Assembly: GCF_036227105.1 (NCBI RefSeq)
Contig: NZ_CP109434.1
Location: 1,988,001-2,052,000, forward strand
From: Amycolatopsis sp. NBC_01488
Lineage (GTDB): Bacteria > Actinomycetota > Actinomycetes > Mycobacteriales > Pseudonocardiaceae
DNA length: 64,000 nt
Reading direction: 5' to 3'
In this document: piece by piece, positions 53,453-64,000 of the stretch
Layout: the number at the start of each line of letters is the position of its first letter
Position numbering within the stretch: the stretch's first letter is position 1
Position numbers and translations under genes: made by a program
The notes under the pieces: model-generated
The model's input: the letters and a program-made list of their open reading frames with translations, nothing else
Databases searched by the model: none
What the model was told of the DNA's origin: nothing

Positions 53453-54913
53453 ATGACCGTCGACCCCGATGCCGGACTCCTGTCCCCGGTCCGGGCCGGT
53501 ACGCCGGCCGAAGCGTCGACCGGCGACGATGCCTGGTTGCGCGCGATGCTCGACGCCGAGGCGGCGCTCGCGAGAGCGCAGGCGCGGCTCGGGACGGTGC
53601 CGCCGGAGGCCGCGGCCGCGATCACCGAGGCCGCGGGCGGTGCGCGGATCGACATCGTCGAGCTGGCGCGGGGGTCGCGGGCGACGGCGAACCCGGTCGT
53701 CGGGCTGGTCAAGGCGCTGACGTCGGCCGTCGGCGCGATCGCGCCCGAGGCCGCCGAGTACGTGCACCGCGGCTCGACGAGCCAGGACGTCTTCGACACG
53801 GCGATGATGCTGGTCGCGGACCGGACGCTGCGCCCGCTCGCCGCGGACCTCGACGCGACGGCGGAGGCGCTGGCCGGGCTGGCGCGTGAGCACCGGGACA
53901 CGACGATGGCCGGCCGGACGCTGACGGCGCACGCAGTGCCCACGACGTTCGGGCTCAAGGCCGCGGGCTGGCGGCAGCTGGTGCTGGACGCGGCAGTCCG
54001 GATCCGGCGCGTACTGGACGGCGGGCTGCCGGTCTCCCTGGGCGGCGCGGCCGGAACGCTGGCGGCGTACGTGGAGTACGCCCGCCTGGCCGACGCCGAG
54101 CAGGCTGGGCGCGCGACGCAGCCCGCGGACACTACCGGACCCGCCAGCCGGGGCAGCGCCGTCGACGACGGTTATGCGGAACGGCTCGTCGCCGCGTTCG
54201 CCGAGGAGACCGGGCTGGCCGTGCCAACCCTGCCGTGGCATTCGCTGCGTACGCCGGTCGTCGACCTCGCCGGTGCGCTCGCGTTCACCGCGGGGGCGCT
54301 CGGGAAGCTGGCCGTCGACGTCGCGACGCTCAGCCGGACCGAGCTCGGCGAGGTTGTCGAACCGGCCGCCGAGGGGCGCGGCGGCTCGTCGGCGATGCCG
54401 CACAAGCGGAACCCCGTGCTCGCGACGCTGATCCGGTCGGCCGCGCTGCAGGTGCCGGTGCTGGCCGCGGGGGTCACGCAGTCGATGCTGACCGAGGACG
54501 AACGGTCGGCCGGGGTCTGGCACGCCGAGTGGCAGCTGGTGCGCGAATGCCTCCGGCTGACCGGCGGGGCCGCGCACACGGCCGTCGAGCTGGCGCGCGG
54601 GCTCACCGCGCAGCCCGGGCGGATGCGGGCGAACGTGGCGTCGACGCACGGGCTGATCGTCTCCGAGCGGCTCTCCGCCGTGCTCGCGCCGCTGCTCGGC
54701 AAGGCGAAGGCCAAGGAGCTGCTGGGCGAGGCGTCCCAGCGAGCGGTGCGCGAAGACCGGCCGCTGCGTGACGTGCTGGACGAGCTGCCCGCGATCACCG
54801 AGGTCCTCACCCCGGCGGCGCTGGACGCCCTGCTCGACCCGGCCGCGTACACCGGGGCGGCGGCGACGCTGGTCGACCGGGCGCTGGGGCAAGACGGCAC
54901 CGCACCTATCTGA
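53453..54913 (+). CDS. pcaB: 3-carboxy-cis,cis-muconate cycloisomerase (fumarase/aspartase superfamily)
   Basis: A 486-residue PcaB-type enzyme of the protocatechuate branch of the beta-ketoadipate pathway. The superfamily signature GSSAMPHKRNPV is near residue 315. The HRGSTSQDVFDTA block and GRTLTAHAVPTTFGLKAAGW are typical of PcaB rather than argininosuccinate lyase. Adenylosuccinate lyase is the main alternative. It stands alone here; no other pca genes are within the window. Confidence 0.8.
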   Translation: MTVDPDAGLLSPVRAGTPAEASTGDDAWLRAMLDAEAALARAQARLGTVPPEAAAAITEAAGGARIDIVELARGSRATANPVVGLVKALTSAVGAIAPEAAEYVHRGSTSQDVFDTAMMLVADRTLRPLAADLDATAEALAGLAREHRDTTMAGRTLTAHAVPTTFGLKAAGWRQLVLDAAVRIRRVLDGGLPVSLGGAAGTLAAYVEYARLADAEQAGRATQPADTTGPASRGSAVDDGYAERLVAAFAEETGLAVPTLPWHSLRTPVVDLAGALAFTAGALGKLAVDVATLSRTELGEVVEPAAEGRGGSSAMPHKRNPVLATLIRSAALQVPVLAAGVTQSMLTEDERSAGVWHAEWQLVRECLRLTGGAAHTAVELARGLTAQPGRMRANVASTHGLIVSERLSAVLAPLLGKAKAKELLGEASQRAVREDRPLRDVLDELPAITEVLTPAALDALLDPAAYTGAAATLVDRALGQDGTAPI

Positions 54914-55031
54914 CCTGGGACGAGCGACCGGCGAAAATTCTTTGAACCGCCTCCGCCGGGGGTCCGTGTAGTGGGTATCAGGCAGCCGCACCGAGCGGCG
55001 GGAAAACCCAACGGACACAAGGAGAACTTCC

Positions 55032-56027
55032 ATGCTTCGCACGCGCATCGCCGTCTCCGTCGCCGCGGCGGCAGCCGGGCTGGCAGTGCTCACCGCTTGC
55101 TCGGGTGCCGAAACTGCTCAGCCGGTCATCGCCCCCGCAGCAGCCGGTGGCGCCGGTGGCGGCCAGATCGCCAACGGGCAGGTCGGCAACGCCGCCCCCG
55201 CGTCGAACGAGTCGAAACTCGTCGTCGCGGACGTGGCGAACGTCGGGCAGGTGCTCACCGACCAGAACGGCATGACCCTCTACCGGTTCGACAAGGACAC
55301 GGCCAAGCCGCCGAAGTCCAATTGCGACGGTGACTGCGCCAAGGCCTGGCCGCCGATGCTGGCCACCGGGGACGTGCAGGTGCAGGGGGTCGACAAGAGC
55401 CTCGTCGGGAAGGTGACGCGCTCCGACGGCACCGAGCAGATCACCGTCGGCGGGTGGGCGCTCTACCGCTACGCCAAGGACACCAAGGCCGGCGACGCGA
55501 CCGGCCAGGGCGTCGGTGGCGCCTGGTACGCCGCCAACGCCAAGGGCGGGAAGGCCGGACAGGCCGCGAGCGAGGCCGGCGTCGTCAAGCTGAGCGCCAG
55601 CAACATCGACGGCCTCGGCGAGGCGATCGTCGACCAGAACGGCATGACGCTCTACCTCTTCACCAAGGACACCAAGAAGGCCAAGACCTCTTCCTGCAAC
55701 GGCGACTGCGCCAAGACCTGGCCGCCGGTCCTCTCCAACGGCAAGGTCGAGCTGCAGGGCATCCAGTCGAAGCTGCTCGGCAGCATCAAGCGCGCGGACG
55801 GCACCGAGCAGGTCACCATCGGCGGCTGGCCGGTCTACACCTTCTCGAAGGACCTGAAGCCGGGCGACGCGAACGGCATGGGCGTCAACGGCACCTGGTT
55901 CGTCATCGAGCCCAACGGCTGCAAGATCGGCACCACCCCCAGCGCCACTGCCAGCCAGGCTCCGGCGGCCAACAGTGGTGCTGGGAGCAGCAACGACTCC
56001 TCCGGCTCGGGTGGCGCCACCTACTGA
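55032..56027 (+). CDS. Lipoprotein with two pairs of secreted repeats (COG4315 type)
   Basis: 331 residues. The lipobox VLTAC predicts lipidation at about Cys23. Two large repeats follow. Each contains a VLTDQNGMTLYRFDKDT- or IVDQNGMTLYLFTKDT-type strand, a CNGDCAKTWPP motif with a Cys pair, and a GGWPVYTFSKD-type strand. A Ser/Gly/Ala tail ends the protein. This repeat is widespread in actinobacterial surface lipoproteins. Function unknown. ATG 55032 follows an AAGGAGAA ribosome binding site. Confidence 0.9.
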   Translation: MLRTRIAVSVAAAAAGLAVLTACSGAETAQPVIAPAAAGGAGGGQIANGQVGNAAPASNESKLVVADVANVGQVLTDQNGMTLYRFDKDTAKPPKSNCDGDCAKAWPPMLATGDVQVQGVDKSLVGKVTRSDGTEQITVGGWALYRYAKDTKAGDATGQGVGGAWYAANAKGGKAGQAASEAGVVKLSASNIDGLGEAIVDQNGMTLYLFTKDTKKAKTSSCNGDCAKTWPPVLSNGKVELQGIQSKLLGSIKRADGTEQVTIGGWPVYTFSKDLKPGDANGMGVNGTWFVIEPNGCKIGTTPSATASQAPAANSGAGSSNDSSGSGGATY

Positions 56028-56034
56028 GCCACCC
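56009..56034. terminator. Hairpin between convergent genes
   Basis: GGGTGGC (56009-56015) pairs with GCCACCC (56028-56034) around the stop codon of the lipoprotein gene; the convergent DUF4383 gene ends at 56043. Modest stem, no T tract. Confidence 0.4.
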
Positions 56035-56042
56035 AGGACTTC

Positions 56043-56678
56043 CTAGTGGGCGAGGCCCGGCGGACGCTCTTCGCGAGCGACCTCCGGGCCTCGCTCCGTC
56101 TGGTTGCGACGAAGGAACGAACGACGGCGCGGCTCGTCGGCCGGGATCGTGTCCGTGCGGTCGGCGTCGGCGACGCGGTCGGTGCGCTGCTCGACGACGG
56201 TCGGCTCGTCGACCACCTCGTCCTCGGGGACGAGGATGGTGCGGCGGGCCGGCAGCACGGCGATCAGCAGGCCGAGCGCGGCGACCCCGAGGTGCAGCCA
56301 GGTGTCGGCGCGGCCGAGGTCCATCGGGTTGCCGGCGTTGGCGAACGGGTTGGTCGAGATGAGGCCGTCGATCATCAGGCCCCACACGAAGAGGGCGCCG
56401 TAGAAGATGAACAGCAGCCAGCCGAACGTCCGGGCGCGGCCCGAGCCGAACGCCAGCAGCAGGCCGACGACGCCGGTCACGACGCGGACCAGGCTCATGA
56501 GCGGGTTTCCGGAGAACCGCCAGAACCCGGCGTCGTGGTGGCCGGCGAAGTTCCCGATCCCGGTCCTGGCGAACCCGATGATGCCGACGACGAGGAACGC
56601 GATCCCGGCCAACCCGGCCAGCACCTGCGCCGGCTGCAGGCCGCGAACCCGGATGCGTGCGCCTTTCGCGTGAGTCAT
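56043..56678 (-). CDS. DUF4383 membrane protein
   Basis: 211 residues from ATG 56678. Four hydrophobic helices in the first ~150 residues with the family pattern QVLAGLAGIAFLVVGIIGFA and NPFANAGNPMDLGRADTWLH. The last ~60 residues are charged and cytosolic, with an RRRSFLRRN basic patch. Role unknown. Confidence 0.85.
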   Translation of the reverse strand: MTHAKGARIRVRGLQPAQVLAGLAGIAFLVVGIIGFARTGIGNFAGHHDAGFWRFSGNPLMSLVRVVTGVVGLLLAFGSGRARTFGWLLFIFYGALFVWGLMIDGLISTNPFANAGNPMDLGRADTWLHLGVAALGLLIAVLPARRTILVPEDEVVDEPTVVEQRTDRVADADRTDTIPADEPRRRSFLRRNQTERGPEVAREERPPGLAH

Positions 56679-56816
56679 GACTCCAGTCCTTCCCAGCGTG
56701 TGGTGACGACCGTCACCGCACACAGGTACCCCGCGAACACGGGCAGCGAAACGACAGCGCATCCCCCACCGGTGACAACGATGTCGAAACGCCCGGACCG
56801 AGGCGGCGAAGGGCGG

Positions 56817-58022
56817 CTACTGGTCCGTGTCGGCCAGCGCGCCGTGCGCTCCGGACCGCGGCAGGGGCCACGGCAGCACGCCGCCGGTGGTCTCGACCTG
56901 CCGTCCGGACGGGGCCGCGGCCAGCGTGTGCGCGCCGATCCACGCCAGGACGTCCGGGATCTGCGACTTGAACGTGTTCATGTTGTGCCCCGCGTCCGGG
57001 ACGCGCCACGACGAGAACTGCACCGGGGGCCGGGCCGCCGCGCGGATCTGGTCGATCGCGAAACTCTCGTAGCTCTCCTTGTCCCCCGAGATCGCCAGGA
57101 TCTCCACCGGCGACGGGTGCAGGCGCACGTTCACCCGGACGTTGTTGGCGTCGTTGATGTCCCGGCGGCCGTGGAACAGGTCCTCGGTCTCGGCGTCGAC
57201 CTGGGCCTTGTCGTAGCCGCTCACGCTGACGGCCTGGCCGTACCACTGCGGGTGGCGCGTCACCAGGTTCATCGCACAGTAGCCGCCCGAGGACCAGCCC
57301 GCGATCGTCCACGCCCGGCGGTTCGGCGACACGCCGAGCTTCTGCAGGGCCCAGTCGCGCAGGTCCGCCGTCAGGTACGTGTCGTTGGCCGTGCCGTTGA
57401 CCTCGTCGACGCATTCGGTGTCGTGGCCGACCTTCGGGATGCCCGTCGGGTCGGGGACGATCACCACCGTCGGCGGCAGGGCGCGCTTGGCGATCGCCGT
57501 GTCGAGCTGCTGCGGCATGCCGTAGACGGCGAACACCTCGGGCCCGGACGGGTAGTTCGGGATCCACTCGACCGCCGGGAACCGCAGTTCCTTGAACGCC
57601 GCGTCGAAGTACTGCGGCGGCAGGTACACCGTGACGTCGCGGGTCAGCTTGGTGCGCCGGCCCGTCACCTTCATGTGGACGACCGTCCCCTTGCCCTCGT
57701 GGGCGTGCGCCACGCCGGTGTCGCGCAGCTTCTCGAGGTCCTCGCCGTTCTGCGAAGCCTCCGCGTCGGTGCCCTGGCCGGAATACTCGCCGGTGCCGAG
57801 CAGCGAGCCGACCGTCGGGAAGAACCCGCCGATCATGTTGCCCGCCATGCCGGTGGTCAGGACCAGGAGCACGACCGCGAGCAGGATCGTGGCGCTGCGC
57901 CACAACCGCTTGCGCTGCCAGCGGTCCCAGAACCACGGGACCGCGATGATCGCGAGCAGCGTCAGCACGACCACCACGATCATGTTGACCGGCGAGTCCA
58001 GCCGGATGCTGCTCAGGTGCAT
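56817..58022 (-). CDS. Membrane-anchored esterase (antigen 85/EstA-like alpha/beta hydrolase)
   Basis: 401 residues from ATG 58022. Two N-terminal transmembrane segments (VNMIVVVVLTLLAIIAVPWF and ATILLAVVLLVLTTGMAGNM) precede an extracytoplasmic esterase domain (~120-375) of the esterase D/mycolyltransferase-like group. The nucleophile Ser is in AGWSSGGYCAM, with an acidic residue in the ILAISGDKESYE region and the His in VPDAGHNMNTF. It resembles the actinobacterial membrane esterases related to antigen 85; the acceptor is unknown. Confidence 0.85.
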   Translation of the reverse strand: MHLSSIRLDSPVNMIVVVVLTLLAIIAVPWFWDRWQRKRLWRSATILLAVVLLVLTTGMAGNMIGGFFPTVGSLLGTGEYSGQGTDAEASQNGEDLEKLRDTGVAHAHEGKGTVVHMKVTGRRTKLTRDVTVYLPPQYFDAAFKELRFPAVEWIPNYPSGPEVFAVYGMPQQLDTAIAKRALPPTVVIVPDPTGIPKVGHDTECVDEVNGTANDTYLTADLRDWALQKLGVSPNRRAWTIAGWSSGGYCAMNLVTRHPQWYGQAVSVSGYDKAQVDAETEDLFHGRRDINDANNVRVNVRLHPSPVEILAISGDKESYESFAIDQIRAAARPPVQFSSWRVPDAGHNMNTFKSQIPDVLAWIGAHTLAAAPSGRQVETTGGVLPWPLPRSGAHGALADTDQ

Positions 58023-58167
58023 GGGAATGGTCCTTCCGGGCGGGCAGGAATGCGCGCCCGGATCTTCGGGAGTCGCGTAGATAGCACGTTTGAGCAGGCA
58101 TGCGCGTTGCGGCCCTGTGAGTTGCGTCATAGGGCCGCAACGTGCGGCGCACTCAGCGTTTTCTCAG

Positions 58168-59130
58168 TTATTTTCCCAAAGCCCGGGTCAGTACGGTGAC
58201 GGCCTGGGTGATCGCGGCCTCGGCGGCGTGGGTCTCGCGGAGCGCGTTGACCATCACGAAGTCGTGGATGATCCCTTGGTAGCGCACGGCCGTGACGGGC
58301 ACACCGGCCTGACGCAGCTTCGCCGCGTACGCCTCACCTTCGTCGCGGAGCACGTCCGCCTCGCCGGTGATCACCAGGGCCGGCGGCAGCCCGGCCAGTT
58401 CGTCGAGCGACGCGCGCAGCGGGGACGCCGTGATCTCGGCGCGCCGCGCGGGATCGGTCGTGTACTGGTCCCAGAACCACTTCATGCCTTCGCGGCCGAG
58501 GAAGTAGCCCTCGGCGAACTTCCGGTACGACTCGGTGTCGAAGTTCGCGTCGGTCACCGGGTAGAAGAGCACCTGCTGGCGGAAGGTGACGTCGCCGCGC
58601 TGCTTCGCGAGCAGGGTCAGCGCCGCGGTCATGTTCCCGCCGACGGAGTCGCCGGCGATCGCGATGCGCGTGGGGTCGAGGTCGTGCTCGGCACCCTGCG
58701 AAACGACCCACTTCGCCACGGCGTAGCTCTGTTCGATGGCGACCGGGTAGCGCGCTTCCGGCGAGCGGTCGTACTCGGGGAACACGACGGCGGCACCGAC
58801 GCCGGCGGCCAGTTCGCGCACCAGGCGCTGGTGGGTGTGGAAGTCGCCGAACACCCAGCCGGCGCCGTGGAGGTAGACGATCACCGGCAGCGGCCCGGAA
58901 ACGCCGGCCGGGCGCACGATGCGGGTCTCGACCTCGCCGGTCGGGCCACCCGGCACCTGCACGACCTCGATCGAAGCGTCGGCCATGGCGACGTCGCCGT
59001 CCTGAACGCCGTCGACGGCCTTGCGCCCCTCCTCCGGCGGCAGCTGGAACAGGTACGGCGGCTGGTCGGTGGCCTCGGCGAACGCCTGCGCGGCCGGTTC
59101 CAGGGCGAGGCTGTGCGGGTTGGCGGTCAT
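58168..59130 (-). CDS. HSL-family (alpha/beta hydrolase 3) carboxylesterase
   Basis: 320 residues from ATG 59130. The oxyanion motif is YLHGAGWVFG (HGGG type with Ala), the nucleophile Ser lies in AIAGDSVGGNM, the acid in VITGEADVLRDEGE and the His in GIIHDFVM. These are the hormone-sensitive-lipase subfamily marks. It is divergently transcribed from an OhrR-like regulator with a palindrome between them, so expression is probably peroxide- or phenolic-responsive. Confidence 0.92.
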   Translation of the reverse strand: MTANPHSLALEPAAQAFAEATDQPPYLFQLPPEEGRKAVDGVQDGDVAMADASIEVVQVPGGPTGEVETRIVRPAGVSGPLPVIVYLHGAGWVFGDFHTHQRLVRELAAGVGAAVVFPEYDRSPEARYPVAIEQSYAVAKWVVSQGAEHDLDPTRIAIAGDSVGGNMTAALTLLAKQRGDVTFRQQVLFYPVTDANFDTESYRKFAEGYFLGREGMKWFWDQYTTDPARRAEITASPLRASLDELAGLPPALVITGEADVLRDEGEAYAAKLRQAGVPVTAVRYQGIIHDFVMVNALRETHAAEAAITQAVTVLTRALGK

Positions 59131-59177
59131 GTCGTCCTCCTCGTTCGAGCTGATGCAACAAACATAGTTCACAATTG

Positions 59178-59191
59178 AGTTGCGCACAACT
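59178..59191. promoter_or_regulatory. Palindromic operator candidate between the esterase and the MarR gene
   Basis: AGTTG-CGCA-CAACT, embedded in a longer AT-rich stretch (CAATTGAG...CTGAATG), lies 48 bp from the esterase start and 89 bp from the regulator start. The position suits MarR/OhrR control of both. Confidence 0.5.
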
Positions 59192-59279
59192 GAATGACGT
59201 CCAATGAGATACAGGGCACTTAAGTTGCCGTGCAGCACGATCTCCGGAAGCATGGAGAGTGACGAGAGAGGAGGAAGTC

Positions 59280-59729
59280 ATGGCATCGCTGCGGCTGGAC
59301 GACCAGCTCTGCTTCGGGCTGTACTCGGCGTCGCGCGCGGTGACGTCGCTGTACCGGGTCGTCCTGGACGACCTCGACCTGACGTACCCCCAGTACCTCG
59401 TCATGCTGGCGCTCTGGGAGCAGGACCACCGCCTGGTGAAGGAACTCGGCGCCGAGCTGAACCTCGACTCGGGCACGCTTTCCCCGCTGCTCAAGCGGCT
59501 GCAGACCGCGGGCCTGGTGGTCCGCAACCGGCAGGCCGACGACGAGCGCTCGGTCCGCGTCAGTCTGAGCGACACCGGCAAAGCCCTGCGCGAAAAGGCA
59601 GCAGGCATCCCCGACGTGATCGGCACGGCGATGAACCTCGACGACGCCGGGGTGGCCCGGCTGCGCGCCGAGCTGGACCGCCTGACAGAGTCGGTGAACG
59701 CCTATCGGGAGGCTCGGGCACCGGCATGA
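59280..59729 (+). CDS. MarR-family regulator, OhrR-like
   Basis: 149 residues from ATG 59280 with AGGAGGAAG upstream. The N-terminus LDDQLCFGLYSASRAVTSLY matches the OhrR reactive-cysteine region (QLCFALYSAS). The winged helix contains LGAELNLDSGTLSPLLKRLQ and RQADDERSVRVSL. OhrR proteins release DNA when the Cys is oxidised by organic peroxides. No Ohr peroxidase gene is adjacent; the divergent neighbour is an esterase. Confidence 0.88.
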   Translation: MASLRLDDQLCFGLYSASRAVTSLYRVVLDDLDLTYPQYLVMLALWEQDHRLVKELGAELNLDSGTLSPLLKRLQTAGLVVRNRQADDERSVRVSLSDTGKALREKAAGIPDVIGTAMNLDDAGVARLRAELDRLTESVNAYREARAPA

Positions 59730-60568
59730 TCAACCACGACGACGCGCTCAAGGCCGTCGAGAGCAGTCTCGACCGGCCGTCGGCGGCGCGGATCTACGAC
59801 TACTTCATCGGCGGGAACACGAACTACGCGATCGACCGCGAGTTCGCCGAGAAGGTCCGCGCGCGGCTGCCGCTGATGGGCGACTACTGCCTGACGAGCC
59901 GCCAGTTCCTCGGCCGCGCGGTCCGCGAGTGCGTGCGGGCCGGCATCCGGCAGTTCGTCGACATCGGCTCCGGCCTGCCGACCGCGGGCAACGTCCACGA
60001 GGTCGCCGACGAAGAGCGCGACGAGCTCGACACGCGCGTGCTGTACATCGACAACGAGCCGATCGCCCTCGCGCATTCGACGTTGCTGCTGGCCGACACC
60101 GCCGACCCGGAGCGCCACCACGCGATCGCCGCGGACTTCCTGCAGCCGGAGGAGCTCTGGGACCGGGTGACCGCGTCGGCCGTGATCGACGTGCGCGAGC
60201 CGATCGCCCTGGTGATCAACGCGGTCATGCACTTCGTCAAGGACGAGGAGAACCCGGACGAGCTGCTGGAGTTCTACCGCGACCGGCTGCCGTCCGGCTC
60301 GCTGCTCGTGCTGTCGCAGATGACCAACGAGAACCCGGTCAACGAGGACGAGCGGCAGGCGCTGATCGACCTGCTCGAGTACTACGAAACCACGACGAAC
60401 CCGGGGTTCCTGCGGCCGATGGCCGAGTTCGAGCGGTTCTTCGGCGGCTGGCCGATGCTCGAGCCGGGCCTCGTGTACGCGCCCGCGTGGCATCCGGACG
60501 AGCGGACGGTGTTCGCCGCCTCGCCGTCGGAGTCCCGGGTGATCGGCGGCATCGCGCGCAAGCCCTGA
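59726..60568 (+). CDS. SAM-dependent methyltransferase (DUF574/Methyltransf_19 type)
   Basis: 280 residues. Very common in actinobacteria. Marks: RIYDYFIGGNTNYAIDREFA near the N-terminus and the SAM site QFVDIGSGLPTAGNVHEVA near residue 75. ATG 59726 overlaps the MarR stop by 4 nt, so both are made from one mRNA. Substrate unknown. Confidence 0.92.
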   Translation: MINHDDALKAVESSLDRPSAARIYDYFIGGNTNYAIDREFAEKVRARLPLMGDYCLTSRQFLGRAVRECVRAGIRQFVDIGSGLPTAGNVHEVADEERDELDTRVLYIDNEPIALAHSTLLLADTADPERHHAIAADFLQPEELWDRVTASAVIDVREPIALVINAVMHFVKDEENPDELLEFYRDRLPSGSLLVLSQMTNENPVNEDERQALIDLLEYYETTTNPGFLRPMAEFERFFGGWPMLEPGLVYAPAWHPDERTVFAASPSESRVIGGIARKP

Positions 60569-60655
60569 TCCACCTGGCTTCCACCCCGGGGTGGACGTCC
60601 CGGCGCGCTCGCTCGGGCACCGTGGTGACACCAGACCACCGCGGAAGGGAAACCC

Positions 60656-61126
60656 GTGAACAGCTCGGTCAACATCCTCGTCGGGCTCGTCGTCCTCGCC
60701 TGGCTGGTGTGGCGGCAGACGCAGCGGCGCCTGGTGCGCGAGGACCGCAGGCCGGTCGTGCTGCTCATCCTGCTGGTGCTGGGGATCCTCCAGTTGAGCA
60801 CGTACCTGAAGACCTCGACCGCGTCCGCGACGGCGATCGCGCTCCTGCTGATCGCGAGCCTGGTGCTCGCGGCGGGTTTCGGCGTCGTGCGCGCGCTGAG
60901 CGTCCGGCTCTGGCGGCAGGACGGGCAGCTGTGGCGCCAGGGCACCTGGCTCACCGCCGCGCTCTGGCTGGTCGCGTTCGGTGTCCACATCGGACTGGAC
61001 GCGCTCTTCGACGGCAGCGCTCACGGCCTCGGCATCGGGTCGATCCTGCTGTACCTGGCGATCTCGCTCGGCGTGCAGCGGCTGGTCGTGCAGTCGCGGG
61101 CGAACCGGCTAGGAAGCTTCGCGTAG
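60656..61126 (+). CDS. DUF1453-like membrane protein
   Basis: 156 residues from GTG 60656 with GGAAGGG upstream. Four to five hydrophobic helices (NILVGLVVLAWLVWRQTQRR, then PVVLLILLVLGILQLSTYL and a C-terminal helix IGSILLYLAISLGVQRLVV). Its 3' end overlaps the convergent patatin gene by 18 bp. Function unknown. Confidence 0.75.
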   Translation: MNSSVNILVGLVVLAWLVWRQTQRRLVREDRRPVVLLILLVLGILQLSTYLKTSTASATAIALLLIASLVLAAGFGVVRALSVRLWRQDGQLWRQGTWLTAALWLVAFGVHIGLDALFDGSAHGLGIGSILLYLAISLGVQRLVVQSRANRLGSFA

Positions 61127-62047
61127 GCCTTCGAGGACGTCGAGGACCGCGCTCTTGCCCAGCTCCACGGCTCTGCGCAGCACCTCGGGGTCGCGTTCCA
61201 GCACCGCCACGTCCGGCGAGCCGACCGGCGGGCGGACGCTCAGGATCCTCGGGTCGGACGCCAGGACCTCCTCGTCCTCGACGTCGCGCCGGAAGGTGTC
61301 GCGCCACGCGGGAATCGCGCCGGGCGCCTGGCGGCGCAGGAAGCGCGGGACCACGACGTCGTACGCCCTCGGCGGCGGCAGCGGCAGCTCGTCCGCGCGG
61401 CGGGTGCGCAGCACCAGGACGTCGGTCGCGTCCTGGGCCAGCGCCGTGCGGTACGGGATCGGCTCGGCGACGCCCGCGTCGACGAACCGGCGCCCGGCCA
61501 TCGGGATCGGCGGGCCGGCCAGCACCGGCATGCAGGACGACGCCGCGAGCGCGACCTTGATCGCGTCGACGTCGTCGAGAAAGGGGTGCAGGTCGGTCGA
61601 CTCCCCCGTGTCGGCGTCGGTGGCCAGCGGGTGGAACGTCACCGGGTTGGCCAGGATCGCCGGGAAGTCCATCGGCTCCAGCACCGAATAGACCTGGTGA
61701 ACGAGATATTCGAGGTCGATCACCGCGCGGCCGCGCAGGGTGTGCAGCGGGTTGATGATCCGGCGCATGACGATCGGGTTCCACCAGGTCCGCACGCCGG
61801 TCGACGAGCGGCCGCAGAGCAGCCACGCGCCGTTCAGCGCGCCCGCCGACGAGCCGTAGACCGCGTCGAACGCGGGCGTGACGCCCAGTTCGTCCAGCGC
61901 CAGGACCATGCCGCTCGAGTACGTGCCGCGGCTGCTGCCGCCTTCGACGGCGAGCGCGAGCCGCCGGCCGTCGGTGCGTTGTCCCGGGACGCTGCCCGCC
62001 GCCATCCGTTCGGAGATCAGTTCGAGTACCGGGTGCACCCCTCCCAT
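61109..62047 (-). CDS. Patatin-like phospholipase
   Basis: 312 residues from ATG 62047. Patatins use a Ser-Asp dyad. The oxyanion loop EGGSSRGTYSSG is near residue 35, the nucleophile Ser in VYGSSAGALNG near 65 and the catalytic Asp in FVDAGVAEPIPY (DAG instead of the usual DGG). No signal peptide, so cytosolic. Length is typical for short bacterial patatins. Confidence 0.9.
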   Translation of the reverse strand: MGGVHPVLELISERMAAGSVPGQRTDGRRLALAVEGGSSRGTYSSGMVLALDELGVTPAFDAVYGSSAGALNGAWLLCGRSSTGVRTWWNPIVMRRIINPLHTLRGRAVIDLEYLVHQVYSVLEPMDFPAILANPVTFHPLATDADTGESTDLHPFLDDVDAIKVALAASSCMPVLAGPPIPMAGRRFVDAGVAEPIPYRTALAQDATDVLVLRTRRADELPLPPPRAYDVVVPRFLRRQAPGAIPAWRDTFRRDVEDEEVLASDPRILSVRPPVGSPDVAVLERDPEVLRRAVELGKSAVLDVLEGLREAS

Positions 62048-62117
62048 CCTGGTCGTTTCCCGCGCGCAGTCGACCCGTTTTGTGAAGGACGCAGCATCCC
62101 CTCGAGGGGTGACGTGA

Positions 62118-64000
<1,883 letters not shown>

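Noticed and set aside
56046..58199. Very long + strand open frame (about 717 codons) across the DUF4383 and esterase genes
   Set aside because: It is antisense to two genes with clear domains, is Arg/Asp/Gly-rich, and has no recognisable domain.

Overview
The window is high-GC actinobacterial DNA. Its gene content (KUP, MurT/GatD, DUF4232- and DUF4383-type proteins, a permease-ATPase fusion in a peptide ABC transporter, a terpene synthase/P450 pair) suggests a Pseudonocardiaceae member such as Amycolatopsis. The genus is an inference, since there is no rRNA or marker gene here to fix it.

There are two domains. From 1 to about 50,400 the DNA is accessory: intact operons are mixed with at least nine broken or truncated genes, one complete ISL3 element, a frameshifted IS256-type element, an IS3 remnant and a MITE-like insertion inside tatB. 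It ends with a tyrosine integrase (48828-50186) reading toward an intact tRNA-Lys(TTT) gene (50403-50475, minus strand). From 50.5 kb to the right edge the genes are intact and tightly packed, and look like ordinary chromosome.

Layout: 1-9.2 kb holds a disrupted tatB, a decayed serine hydrolase, dedA, kup, a decayed VWA protein, a CsbD-like gene and a murT-gatD pair. 9.4-17.8 kb is a damaged terpenoid region: a terpene synthase missing its N-terminal half, a methyltransferase whose upstream partner was cut near an IS256 element, an intact class I terpene synthase overlapping a P450, and a frameshifted AraC regulator. 19.5-24.9 kb (+ strand) encodes a Leu/Val-type dehydrogenase, a CitE-like lyase, a MaoC hydratase, a stand-alone condensation-type acyltransferase and a DHA2 exporter. 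25.3-36.7 kb (- strand) is one long run: GntR regulator, MaoC hydratase, class III CoA-transferase, CitE-like lyase, a CocE-type hydrolase with Cys at the nucleophile position, and a complete peptide-type ABC importer. The second cluster looks catabolic (import, hydrolyse, activate to CoA, hydrate, cleave). The first looks biosynthetic and carries paralogues of the same hydratase and lyase. A 15-base motif found both in the spacer of a predicted promoter of the catabolic operon and upstream of gntR is a strong candidate operator.

37-45 kb is a scrap zone of mobile-element genes. It contains a 44-bp copy of the tRNA-Lys 3' end (41741-41784), flanked by 10-bp-phased GACACT repeats that look like integrase arm sites. 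This copy is inverted relative to the tRNA gene, so the interval between them is not a simple integrated element. 45.4-48.7 kb holds an ISL3 element, a GAF-PP2C phosphatase and a STAS antagonist.

The right 13.5 kb carries a small P-loop kinase, a DUF11 secreted protein, a DinB-family protein, a TMEM175-type channel, pcaB, a repeat lipoprotein, membrane proteins, two esterases, an OhrR-like MarR regulator, a methyltransferase, a patatin-like protein, a PadR regulator and the start of a 2,4-dienoyl-CoA reductase-type enzyme that runs off the edge.
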